Shown: positions 1 to 8,673 of the stretch, in pieces
How the letters are laid out: every line of letters starts with the position of its first letter
Numbering within the stretch: position 1 is the stretch's first letter
From: Treponema sp.
Lineage (GTDB): Bacteria > Spirochaetota > Spirochaetia > Treponematales > Breznakiellaceae
Reading direction: 5' to 3'
Assembly: GCA_031275035.1 (NCBI GenBank)
Contig: JAISPH010000010.1
Coordinates: forward strand, 1 to 20,533
Length of the DNA stretch: 20,533 nucleotides
Translations under genes and position numbers: made by a program
Notes under the pieces: generated by a model
Told to the model about the DNA's origin: nothing
The model's input: only the letters and a program-made list of their open reading frames with translations
Database searches by the model: none

Positions 1-623
1 TCCACGATAAGGTTTATCTTGTCGATGAGGGCGTCTTCGTCCGCCGGGGCGGGATCGTATACGAGGGTTACCGGATAGGTAATGGCGTCAATTTTAACCA
101 CGGGACATTCCCCGAAGTATTCGGAGAAAACCCCGGCGTTGATGGTCGCCGAAGAGACGATAACCTTGAAATCCCGCCGGGTCTCCAGTACCCGTTTAAG
201 GAGACCCAGGATAAAGTCGATGTTGAGACTCCGCTCGTGGGCTTCGTCCACTATCATGCAGCCGTACCTGGAAAGCCAGGGATCGAGCTTCATCTCCTGG
301 AGCAGTATGCCGTCGGTCATGATCTTGATGGCGGTGCCGTCTCCGGTTTTATCCTCGAAACGCATCTTGTATCCCACCAGACCGGGAATGGCGGTCCCCG
401 TCTGACGGGCGATATACTCGCTCACCGAAACCGCGGCGATACGCCGGGGCTGGGTAACCCCGATGACGCCGTTTTTTGAGTATCCCGCATGGTAGAGGAT
501 CACCGGCAGCTGGGTAGTTTTTCCTGATCCGGTGGGGCTTTCCACTACCACCACCTGGCTGGTTTCCAGGGCGGCGAGGATGAGGTCCTTGTGTTTGTAC
601 ACGGGGAGGTCTAAGTACTTCAT
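1..623 (-). CDS. hrpA: DEAH-box ATP-dependent helicase, HrpA-like, N-terminal part (partial)
   Basis: The minus strand reads open from an ATG at 623 to the window edge, giving about 207 residues of a superfamily 2 helicase. Visible motifs are a P-loop (PTGSGKTTQ, residues 30-38), TQPRR (57-61), MTDGILL (102-108), the DEAH box (126-129) followed by ERSLNIDF, and motif III SAT (158-160). Order and spacing match HrpA/HrpB/DHX-type RNA helicases, which hydrolyse ATP to unwind structured RNA in the cytoplasm. HrpA is favoured over HrpB because of the MTDGILLQE and HERSLNIDF stretches. The helicase core starts almost at residue 1, so the long N-terminal extension of some HrpA proteins is absent. 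The C-terminal helicase, HA2 and OB domains would lie outside the window, so full length and exact subfamily cannot be judged. There is no clear Shine-Dalgarno sequence. Confidence 0.9.
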   Translation of the reverse strand, partial: MKYLDLPVYKHKDLILAALETSQVVVVESPTGSGKTTQLPVILYHAGYSKNGVIGVTQPRRIAAVSVSEYIARQTGTAIPGLVGYKMRFEDKTGDGTAIKIMTDGILLQEMKLDPWLSRYGCMIVDEAHERSLNIDFILGLLKRVLETRRDFKVIVSSATINAGVFSEYFGECPVVKIDAITYPVTLVYDPAPADEDALIDKINLIV

Positions 624-638
624 GTTTTTTCTTGTCCG

Positions 639-668
639 ATTATACCCCGGAGGGATGTTCCCGGACAA
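639..668 (-). promoter_or_regulatory. Sigma70-type promoter of the helicase gene
   Basis: On the minus strand TTGTCC (668-663), an 18-bp spacer and a perfect TATAAT (644-639) precede the helicase ATG at 623. Transcription would start near 632-630, leaving a leader of only about 7-9 nt. This fits the lack of a Shine-Dalgarno sequence. The call rests on consensus matching only. Confidence 0.55.
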
Positions 669-772
669 GGGGACTCATCGCCCCCGGACAGAACGCCTCC
701 GGCCCGTAGTGGAGACAAAGCGGGCCAACAGAGTGAGAAGAGAGGTAAAAGGGGAGGCGGCTGGTCCGGGGG

Positions 773-1130
773 GATATATACGAACTGCGCCTATATCGCT
801 GGGGACGGCGATATATATGAAGTGCATATATTTGCGGGGGAGGTGGATGTAACACGCATTCGTTTTACTTCCGGGTGGGGGGCAGTTAGGCGAACTGCGT
901 AGATATACCGGGAAGTGGCGATATATACGAACTGCGCCTATATCGCTGGGGACGGCGATATATATGAAGTGCGTATATTTGCGGGGGAGATGGATGTAAC
1001 ACGCATTCGCTTTATTTCCGGGGATGGGGGTGGTTAGACGAACTGCACTTATATGCTGGCAGGGTCGATATATACGCATTACATCTATATCGCTGGGGGC
1101 GGGTATATATACGAATTGCGCCTATATGCC
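773..1130. repeat. Hierarchical tandem repeat: ~37-bp monomers in 147-bp units
   Basis: Units begin at 773, 920 and 1067, so the period is exactly 147 bp twice; the third unit is cut off near 1130. Each unit contains four degenerate 36-37-bp monomers, starting near 773, 810, 846 and 883 in the first. The core pattern is GATATATACGAACTGCGCC, then TATATCGCTGGGG. The first ~100 bp of units 1 and 2 differ at only a few positions, while the monomers within a unit differ strongly, as in a higher-order satellite. Arms GCGATATA and TATATCGC are inverted repeats, so hairpins can form within a monomer (918-925 with 939-946) or across monomers (792-799 with 808-815). The period is 3 x 49, so long open frames run through the array by default. 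They have no recognisable protein features and I do not call them genes. The flank at 624-772 holds only the helicase promoter and a small inverted repeat (701-706 with 721-726). Confidence 0.9.
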
Positions 1131-1141
1131 AAGAAAAGGCC

Positions 1142-1164
1142 GCTCTCGCAAGAGAGCCTCTTGC
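1142..1164 (+). promoter_or_regulatory. Mutually exclusive hairpins in the leuC leader
   Basis: GCTCTC (1142-1147), a GCAA tetraloop (1148-1151) and GAGAGC (1152-1157) form a perfect GNRA-capped hairpin. The same bases can instead form GCAAGAG (1148-1154) paired with CTCTTGC (1158-1164) around AGC. Both folds cannot exist at once, a layout seen in attenuators and switches. No T-tract follows, and the leuC start is 56 nt downstream, so any function is inference. Confidence 0.4.
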
Positions 1165-1219
1165 AAGCCCCGCCCGTCCGTGGTAGTTTGGACCGGAACC
1201 GGCGGGTACGGAGTTTAGG

Positions 1220-2512
<1,293 letters not shown>

Positions 2513-2521
2513 GAGACTGCC

Positions 2522-3046
2522 GTGAAAACCTTTGGAGGAACCGTACTGTTTTTGGACCGGAACGATATCAATACCGATGAGATTATTCCGGCAAGATATT
2601 TAACCGAAAACGCCAAAGAGGCCCTCGGGCCTTATCTTTTGGAGGATCTTAAACTTCCCGGCTTTGATCCCCGGCGGGATACCGCGGGAAAGGGGGCCAT
2701 CGTTACCAGGGCCAACTTCGGCTGCGGCAGTTCCCGGGAGCACGCTCCCTGGACGCTGGAGGCAAACGGCATCAACATCGTCATCGGCGAAAGCTTTGCC
2801 CGGATCTTCCGTCAAAATATGTACAACTGCGGCATGATCGCCGCGGAGATCCCGGCGGAGACGCTGGACGGGCTCTTCCGGGAATTCGCCGCCCTCCCGA
2901 CGGTCCTCTCGGCGGACACGGAAAAGGGCCTTTTCAGCTTCAAAAGCGGAGACCGGGAAAAAACGGTTCCCTTTACGTTGAAGGATTTTGAACGCGCCCT
3001 CGTCGAGGCCGGCGGCTGGGTCGAGTACGCCGCAAAGAAGTACTGA
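2522..3046 (+). CDS. leuD: 3-isopropylmalate dehydratase, small subunit
   Basis: This 174-residue protein is the swivelling small subunit that completes the LeuCD active site. It shows DINTDEIIPARYL near the N-terminus (residues 15-27) and the family motif GCGSSREHAPW. The start is GTG at 2522; a GGAG overlaps the leuC stop, and the gap to leuC is nine nucleotides, so translation is probably coupled. In archaeal relatives the residues after the IIP motif (YLRM or YLRT) help separate isopropylmalate from homoaconitate enzymes. Here the stretch reads YLTE, matching neither, so substrate cannot be fixed from it. The family is certain; the leucine assignment rests on pairing with leuC and overall likeness. 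Confidence 0.92.
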   Translation: MKTFGGTVLFLDRNDINTDEIIPARYLTENAKEALGPYLLEDLKLPGFDPRRDTAGKGAIVTRANFGCGSSREHAPWTLEANGINIVIGESFARIFRQNMYNCGMIAAEIPAETLDGLFREFAALPTVLSADTEKGLFSFKSGDREKTVPFTLKDFERALVEAGGWVEYAAKKY

Positions 3047-3102
3047 CCCGGCGCCGGAAACCGCGGTTTCAGCCGCCCAGAAGCCTGTTGCGCTTGCAGG
3101 GT

Positions 3103-3128
3103 AAAAAACCGCCTCACCGGCGATTTTT
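3103..3128. terminator. Bidirectional intrinsic terminator between convergent leuD and porin genes
   Basis: A run of A (3103-3108) is followed by CGCC (3110-3113), a TCACC loop, GGCG (3119-3122) and TTTTT (3124-3128). The A and T runs flank the short stem symmetrically, so it can serve both convergent genes. Two 12-bp perfect palindromes lie nearby, AAACCGCGGTTT (3058-3069) and TTTTGCGCAAAA (3135-3146). Confidence 0.5.
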
Positions 3129-3158
3129 CGGGGTTTTTGCGCAAAACGCAACAAACTC

Positions 3159-4541
3159 CTAGAAGGCCCAGTTAAAGTTGATCTGAAAGATATTGAAGAG
3201 ATTGTACTTGCCGTTTTCGCCTTCGTGCGCGTACTTGAACATATCGAACATGTAGTAGACGCCGATAACGGCGGTATCCCCCACTTTATAGGAAAGCTTC
3301 GGCTTTATGCTGAATTCAAAATCAACCCACTTGGGCTGGAAGGAAAAGCCGATTTCGCCGCCCACGGTCAATAATTCAGTGAGGTCGTATTCAAAGTAGG
3401 GCCTAAAACCGGCATAGGGATAGACCATCTCTGCATCCTGACTGTCATCAATGGCGGCGATACGGCTACCGTAGATCCACTGGGTCAGGACCATCCCCGC
3501 CCGCATGTTGGAGAAGATCTCGTATTCCCCCGTTTCGTCTATCCAGACAAAACCGGCCTTGTTAAAGTCCCCCAGGTTGTAGGCCTGGGCCTCCACGACA
3601 GCCTTGAGGCGTTCCACCGTCTTAATGCTGAAACCGAGGTAGGCCTGGATACCGGCGGAGGCGGATACGGAGCCGTTCTCCACCTTTTCGTGGAAGAGAT
3701 ACCTCCCCTTCGGAGAAACCATATTATTGGTGTCCTGGGGGCCGCGGCCGTCCAGGGTATAAGGATACCACGTGAAGTCGGTGGTGTGATAATAGGTATT
3801 ATTCCAGTTGCCCCGGCCTATAAGGGGCTTGACCCCGGAAACCAGGCCGTCCCCGCCGCCGTCCAGCTTAAAGCCCGCCGCTATATTGAAAAGATCGTGT
3901 TCGTACCTGCCGCCGAAGGCCGCCTCGGGGAGCACGTGCTTGAGCTTTGCCGAGGCAAGGCCCCCAAATTCGCTCCGGGCGTAGGCGTCGTTTATAAAAT
4001 CGGGAAGGGCAAGAAAGACCCCCGTGTTAAGCTCCGGGATGGGCTTAACCTCGATACGGAGACCCGCGCCGTTGCTGACCTGGAATTCCTCGTCCCCCTC
4101 GGTGGCCCAGGCCGCGTCGTCGATAATGCCGAATTTGACATTGAGCATGTCCCTGAAGAAATCGGCCCAGACATAGGCATTGTAGATTTTTAAGGCCGTA
4201 AAATTGGTAACGCCCGCGCCTCCCCCGGAGAAACTGACGTTGCCATACATATCACTATTTCTGCTTACTGCATATAAGACATCCCCGTCAGGACCGCCGA
4301 ACCAGTCGTTGCGGAGGCCAATCTTAACGCCGTAATCGGCCTTGGCCAATTCAAAATTCAAATCAAGGCGGGTAATATAGCCGTCATCTTCATCATTATA
4401 AAACCCAACCGTGGATTCCTCGGCGTCATTTTCATCCTCAAACCGGAGACCGGTAAAAAGCCTGCCGCCCAGCTTAACATCCTGGGCAAAAAGACCGGCG
4501 GCGCATATTAAAACCACGGATACTAACAGAATTTTTTTCAT
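3159..4541 (-). CDS. Secreted beta-barrel outer membrane protein, porin-like
   Basis: The 460-residue protein has a classic signal peptide (MKKILLVSVVLICAAGLFA, cleavage before QDVKLGG). The mature part is rich in alternating polar/aromatic strands such as RLDLNFELAKADYGVKIGL, and it ends in NFNWAF with a C-terminal Phe, the usual outer membrane beta-barrel signature. Strand-turn patterns with Gly/Asp-rich turns continue throughout, and no Cys lipobox is present. I infer a diffusion porin or related barrel. Specific substrate or family name is not recognisable. The ATG at 4541 follows a GGAT-type ribosome site about eight nucleotides upstream on the minus strand. The gene converges on leuCD and diverges from the sugar importer operon, so it may, but need not, be the outer membrane entry route for that sugar. 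Confidence 0.75.
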   Translation of the reverse strand: MKKILLVSVVLICAAGLFAQDVKLGGRLFTGLRFEDENDAEESTVGFYNDEDDGYITRLDLNFELAKADYGVKIGLRNDWFGGPDGDVLYAVSRNSDMYGNVSFSGGGAGVTNFTALKIYNAYVWADFFRDMLNVKFGIIDDAAWATEGDEEFQVSNGAGLRIEVKPIPELNTGVFLALPDFINDAYARSEFGGLASAKLKHVLPEAAFGGRYEHDLFNIAAGFKLDGGGDGLVSGVKPLIGRGNWNNTYYHTTDFTWYPYTLDGRGPQDTNNMVSPKGRYLFHEKVENGSVSASAGIQAYLGFSIKTVERLKAVVEAQAYNLGDFNKAGFVWIDETGEYEIFSNMRAGMVLTQWIYGSRIAAIDDSQDAEMVYPYAGFRPYFEYDLTELLTVGGEIGFSFQPKWVDFEFSIKPKLSYKVGDTAVIGVYYMFDMFKYAHEGENGKYNLFNIFQINFNWAF

Positions 4542-4978
4542 ATCTACATCCTAATTAGAAAACACAGATATATCATCATATACACCATTTACCGTAAAAA
4601 ATCCATAGTCTTGTAAATTACTGCAAGAGAAATTCCGTGAAACGGGGCATTTTTTGTTTTTTTAAGGAAGAAAACCGGGCAAAACGGCGGCGCCGGCGCC
4701 GGGAGGGGTTTTTGGAGGCCTTTTTCAAAACCGGCGGGACCTGCAAAAAGCCTGCCTTTAAGCGTCCCGCATAACTCTTTAGACACCCCCGTCCCGCCTT
4801 CCGCGGCCGGGTCAAAGAAAATAAACCTTTTTTCGTAAAAAAATCACCCTTTCCCGGAATTTTCCCCGGAAGGGGTCTCAATTTCAGAAAAAGATCAACC
4901 AAATTCAATAATTATTTTCATGTACGGTCCGCTTAATCCGCCGTTACAATAAGCCAACTTACTATCAGGAGGATTGAG
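4542..4978. promoter_or_regulatory. Divergent intergenic region between the porin gene and ytfQ
   Basis: No convincing gene is present; the minus-strand open frames here are highly basic, low-complexity and lack family features. For ytfQ a TACAAT -10-like box sits at 4945-4950 but no good -35 was found. For the porin gene the TATATGATGATATA stretch near 4570-4583 could supply the -10. TTTAC-C-GTAAA at 4588-4598 is a small operator-like inverted repeat close to that -10. GGCGCCGGCGCC (4689-4700) is a perfect palindrome. CCCTTTCC and GGAAGGGG near 4851-4876 could form a stem with one wobble pair. The strong AGGAGGA (4967-4973) before the ytfQ ATG is clear. Confidence 0.4.
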
Positions 4979-6004
4979 ATGAAAAAATTGTTTGTCGTTT
5001 TACTGGCGCTCATCGCGGCGTCCTTTGTCTTCGGCACGGGCGGGCAGCAGTCCGGGGGAGGCGTAACCAGGGGCATGGATCGCAAGATCGTAATGGGCTA
5101 TTCCCAGATCGGCGCGGAATCCGAATGGCGTACCGCCTGTACCAACTCGGTAAAGGCCGCCGCGGCGGACTATAATGTCGAGCTAATCTTCTCCGACGCC
5201 CAGCAGAAGCAGGAAAACCAGATGCAGGCTATCCGCTCGTTTATCCGGCAGAAGGTTGATATCATCGGCTTTACCCCGGTGGTTGAAACCGGCTGGGACG
5301 CGATCCTGCAGGAAATCAAGGATGCGGGGATCCCCGTTATCTGTGTGGACCGCCAGGTAACGCTGGCTGCCGGCAAGAGGCAGGAAGATTACATCACCGC
5401 CTTCATCGGTTCCAACATGCAGGCGGAAGCCATAAAAGCAGCCCAGTGGATCGTCAACTACATGAAGACCACCGGCAATACCAAGAAGAAAGACGACGGC
5501 AAGGTTGATATCAACGTCGCCATTCTTGAAGGCACCACCGGTTCAGGCGCCCAGGTAGGACGGACGGAAGGCTGGAACCAGGAAATCGCCAAGTATCCCA
5601 ACTACAAGACCATCTTCCGGCAGACCGGCAACTTTACCCGGGCCGAAGGCCAGCAGGTCATGGAAGCCTGGATGAAGAGCCCCCAGGCTAACGACATCGA
5701 CGTGCTCCTGGCCCAGAACGACGATATGGCTATCGGCGCCATCGACGCCATCAAGGCCGCCGGCAAGAAACCCGGCGCCGACATCATTATCGTGTCGATT
5801 GATGCGGTGAAGGGCGCCTTTGACGCCATGCTCCGCAAAGAGCTGAACGCCACCATCGAATGTAATCCGCTCCTCGGCCCCCAGGTTATGGACACCGCGG
5901 TGAAGATTCTCAACAAGCAGCCCATAAAGTGGTGGGTAGAATCCGAAGAGAGCCAATTTGACTGGACCAACGCCGAAGCCGCCTATCCAAGCAGGCAGTA
6001 CTAG
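4979..6004 (+). CDS. ytfQ: Periplasmic sugar-binding protein, YtfQ-like (galactofuranose/arabinofuranose type)
   Basis: The 341-residue protein is a type I periplasmic binding protein that delivers sugar to an ABC importer. A signal peptide (MKKLFVVLLALIAASFVFG) precedes a Gly/Gln-rich linker and contains no lipobox Cys, so it should be soluble in the periplasm. It follows E. coli YtfQ closely in order: GYSQIGAESEWR, DAQQKQENQMQAIRSF, TPVVETGWD, a DR pair after IPVICV, GTTGSGAQVGR, TGNFTRAEGQQVMEAW and AQNDDMAIGAIDAIKAAGKKPG. YtfQ binds hexo- or pentofuranoses such as galactofuranose and arabinofuranose. The adjacent araB points to L-arabinose here. The ATG is preceded by AGGAGGA five nucleotides upstream. 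A terminator-like hairpin just after the stop probably lets this gene be expressed above the membrane components. Confidence 0.93.
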   Translation: MKKLFVVLLALIAASFVFGTGGQQSGGGVTRGMDRKIVMGYSQIGAESEWRTACTNSVKAAAADYNVELIFSDAQQKQENQMQAIRSFIRQKVDIIGFTPVVETGWDAILQEIKDAGIPVICVDRQVTLAAGKRQEDYITAFIGSNMQAEAIKAAQWIVNYMKTTGNTKKKDDGKVDINVAILEGTTGSGAQVGRTEGWNQEIAKYPNYKTIFRQTGNFTRAEGQQVMEAWMKSPQANDIDVLLAQNDDMAIGAIDAIKAAGKKPGADIIIVSIDAVKGAFDAMLRKELNATIECNPLLGPQVMDTAVKILNKQPIKWWVESEESQFDWTNAEAAYPSRQY

Positions 6005-6012
6005 AGTATAGT

Positions 6013-6060
6013 ACTCACAGGGTGCGGAAACTTTCATCTTCCGCACTTTGTGAGTTTTTT
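6013..6060 (+). terminator. Intercistronic hairpin plus T-run after ytfQ
   Basis: ACTCACA (6013-6019), GG, GTGCGGAA (6022-6029), a nine-base loop, TTCCGCAC (6039-6046), TT and TGTGAGT (6049-6055) make a 17-bp stem with two G-U pairs, followed by TTTTTT to 6060. It is a canonical intrinsic terminator placed between the binding protein and the ATPase. Partial read-through, or 3'-end protection of the ytfQ mRNA, would give the usual excess of binding protein. Confidence 0.85.
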
Positions 6061-6070
6061 AGGAAATACC

Positions 6071-7580
6071 ATGGCCAACGACGATATTATCCTTGAAATG
6101 TCCGGCATTGACATCCGGTTTCCCGGCGTTCACGCCCTGGACAATGTCGATTTTATCATGCGCCGCGGGGAAATCCATTCCCTGATGGGTGAAAACGGGG
6201 CGGGAAAATCGACGCTTATCAAAATCCTGACCGGGGTTTACAAAAAGGACAGGGGAACTATTGCGCTTAACGGCGTGGAGATTCATCCCGCAAATCCCCT
6301 GGAGGCCCGTCAGCTTGGGATCAACTCCGTTTATCAGGAAGTAAACCTCTGCGACAATCTGACCGTGGCGGAGAACATTTACGCGGGCCGGCAGAAAACC
6401 AGGGCCGGCAAAATTGACTGGAAGTATATCAGAACCGGCGCCGAAGAAGCCCTGGGCCGGCTCAATATAAATATTGACGTTACCCGGCTTTTAGGCTCCT
6501 ATTCGGTGGCAATCAAGCAGATGATAGCCATAGCCCGGGCGGTAAACATGAACTCCCAGGTGCTGATCCTCGACGAGCCTACATCGAGCCTTGACCGGCC
6601 CGAGGTCGAACAGCTTTTTTCCACCGTGCGGAAGCTCCGGGACGAGGGGCTTTCGGTTATATTTATTTCCCACTTTCTCGATCAGGTCTACGAACTCTGC
6701 GACCGCGTAACGGTTCTGCGGAACGGCAAGCTTATCGGCGAATATGCGCTGAAGGATCTTCCCAGGCTGGAACTTGTTTCCCACATGGTGGGGAAAGATT
6801 TTTCGTCCCTGGAAAAGCGGAACAAGACCCGCAAGGATAAGGCCGGCAGCGAAGTTCTGGTTGAGGCGAAGAACCTCGGCAAACGGCGCATGGTGGACCC
6901 CTTTAATCTGGTGATCCGCAAGGGCGAAACCCTGGGCTTGGCGGGACTCCTGGGTTCGGGCCGTACCGAGGCGGCGGGCCTCCTCTTTGGCATTGACGAG
7001 GCGGATTCGGGGGAACTTTTGATAGAGAACAGAAAATATGCGTTCAAGCGGCCGGGAGACGCCATTAAGGAATTTATCGCCTTCTGCCCGGAGGATCGCA
7101 AAAAATACGGCATAATCCCCGAGCTTTCGGTACGGGAAAACATCATCCTGGTGATGCAGGCGAAGAACGGCATTGCAAAATTTATTTCACGGCAGAAGCA
7201 GGAAGAAATCGCCGCCCAGTACATAAAGATGCTCAACATCGTTACCCCGTCGCCGGAAACGCCGGTGGGCAACCTTTCGGGGGGGTAATCAGCAAAAGGT
7301 GATTCTGGCCCGCTGGCTCGTTACAAAGCCGGAACTCCTGATCCTGGACGAGCCCACCAGGGGCATCGACGTTCACGCCAAGGTCGAAATTATGAATCTG
7401 GCGATGAAGCTCTGCGACGAAGGGATGTCGCTGGTGTTTATCTCTTCGGAACTGGAGGAGGTAATCCGCTGTTCGGACCGCATTGCGGTAATGCGGGACC
7501 GGAAAAAAATCGCCGAAATTTCGGGCGAAGACATGAGTGAAGGAAAAATTCTCAAAACCATAGCGAGCGCGGAGGCATAG
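6071..7580 (+). pseudogene. ytfR: Sugar ABC transporter ATPase, YtfR-like, interrupted by a one-base frameshift
   Basis: Two frames together encode a ~502-residue tandem ATPase of the ribose/galactofuranose type, about the length of E. coli YtfR. The first nucleotide-binding domain has Walker A GENGAGKS (residues 40-47), Q-loop SVYQEVNL and Walker B LILDEPTSSLD. The second has the usual degenerate Walker A GLLGSGRTEA and, downstream of the break, LILDEPTRGID. The break is in the second ABC signature. The run of seven G (7279-7285) gives LSGG then TAA (7286-7288); with six G it reads LSGGNQQKV and continues to 7580. Real start is ATG 6071 with AGGA at 6061-6064 rather than the in-frame GTG at 6050. 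The next gene starts immediately. Possible causes are a sequencing or assembly error, a true mutation, slippage-based switching, or +1 frameshifting. Confidence 0.9.
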
Positions 7581-7581
7581 T

Positions 7582-8673
7582 ATGGCGCAAAAACGGTTTA
7601 ACGCTCTGGCGGGAAGCAAGGTTTTCAGCGCCCTGGTGGTACTGGCCCTGCTGCTCCTCTTCAACCTTATCTTTACCCCGAATTTTTTTTACATCAGCAT
7701 CATGGACGGACACCTGTTCGGCACGCTCATTGATATTCTGAAACGGGGGTCCAGCCTTATCCTGCTCTCCCTGGGAATGACCCTGGTCATCGCCTCTACC
7801 GGCGGGACGGACCTTTCGGTGGGGGCGGTTATCGCCATTACCGGAGCCATGGTTTCCCGGCTTATTGGCGGCCAGCTTGTAATAGTTGACGGCGTTCAGA
7901 CCTACGTGTCCCAGACCCCTATGGCCCTGGCCATTGCCGCATCCCTGTTCCTGGCGCTGCTGTTTGGAGCCTGGAACGGCTTTCTGGTGGCCTACGGCAA
8001 GATCCAGCCGATTGTCGCCACCCTGGTGCTGATGGTAGCCGGCCGGGGCATTGCCCAGCTTATTACCGATGGTCAAATCATCACCGTTTACTATAAACCG
8101 TTTCACTTTATCAGTTACGACGGTTATGTACTGGGCCTTCCGTTCCCGGTGTATATAGCCCTGGCGGTGTTCATCATCGCCCTGCTTCTGACCAAAAAAA
8201 CATCCCTGGGCTTGTTTACCGCCGCAGTTGGCGGCAACGCTCCGGCAAGCTGGTACGCCGGCATTAACGAAAAAGCGGTCAAGATGTTCTGTTTTATTTT
8301 CTGCGCCTTCTGCGCCGGCGTTGCGGGGCTTATCGTCTGTTCCAACATAAAAGCTTCCGATGCGAACAACGCCGGCCTCAATATGGAACTTGACGCGATT
8401 CTTGCCGCAGTCATCGGCGGTACCAACATGGCCGGCGGCAAATTCAGCCTGGCGGGGGGCGTTGTCGGCGCGCTGCTGATCCAGACCCTGACAACGACGA
8501 TTTATTCCTTCGGCGTGCCGCCGGAAGTATCCCTGGTGGTCAAGGCCCTCGTCGTCGTACTGGTCTGTTTTCTCCAGTCCAGCGTGGCGGCAGGTTTCTT
8601 TGCCCGCATTGGCGGACGCCTGGGCGAGCGCCTGAACATCAGGGCCAATCCGGCAGGGGGAAGCCTGGCATGA
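7582..8673 (+). CDS. ytfT: Sugar ABC transporter permease, YtfT-like
   Basis: The 363-residue inner membrane protein is a BPD_transp_2 family permease. It parallels E. coli YtfT along its length: DGHLFGTLIDILKRG, LLSLGMTLVIASTGGTDLSVGAV, KIQPIVATLVLMVAGRGIAQLIT, and AVIGGTNMAGGKFSLAGGVVGALLIQ. Around ten hydrophobic segments are evident. It would form the translocation pore with YjfF, energised by YtfR. The ATG at 7582 lies one base after the ytfR stop, with GGAGG at 7571-7575. The last four bases overlap yjfF (ATGA). The GTDLSVG motif has Thr where most relatives have Ile. Confidence 0.93.
   Translation: MAQKRFNALAGSKVFSALVVLALLLLFNLIFTPNFFYISIMDGHLFGTLIDILKRGSSLILLSLGMTLVIASTGGTDLSVGAVIAITGAMVSRLIGGQLVIVDGVQTYVSQTPMALAIAASLFLALLFGAWNGFLVAYGKIQPIVATLVLMVAGRGIAQLITDGQIITVYYKPFHFISYDGYVLGLPFPVYIALAVFIIALLLTKKTSLGLFTAAVGGNAPASWYAGINEKAVKMFCFIFCAFCAGVAGLIVCSNIKASDANNAGLNMELDAILAAVIGGTNMAGGKFSLAGGVVGALLIQTLTTTIYSFGVPPEVSLVVKALVVVLVCFLQSSVAAGFFARIGGRLGERLNIRANPAGGSLA

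Noticed and set aside
675..1079. 134-codon minus-strand open frame with repeated YIAVPSDIGAVRIY-like segments
   Set aside because: It is the translation of the 147-bp repeat, whose period is a multiple of three. There is no ribosome site or start context, and other frames are equally open.
773..1130. CRISPR array
   Set aside because: Repeats and spacers are not separable: the whole 147-bp unit is repeated, including what would be spacers, and no cas gene is nearby.
4589..4908. Short minus-strand genes in the porin/ytfQ gap
   Set aside because: The translations are Arg/Lys/Pro-rich, low in complexity, lack family motifs and overlap promoter-like DNA.
4914..4932. AraR-like operator at the ytfQ promoter matching the araB site
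   Set aside because: Only about 7 of 16 positions agree and the palindrome is missing, so a shared regulator cannot be supported.
7299..7580. Independent 93-residue gene starting at GTG 7299
   Set aside because: It is the frameshifted C-terminal end of ytfR, beginning in mid-domain right after the LSGGNQQ site.
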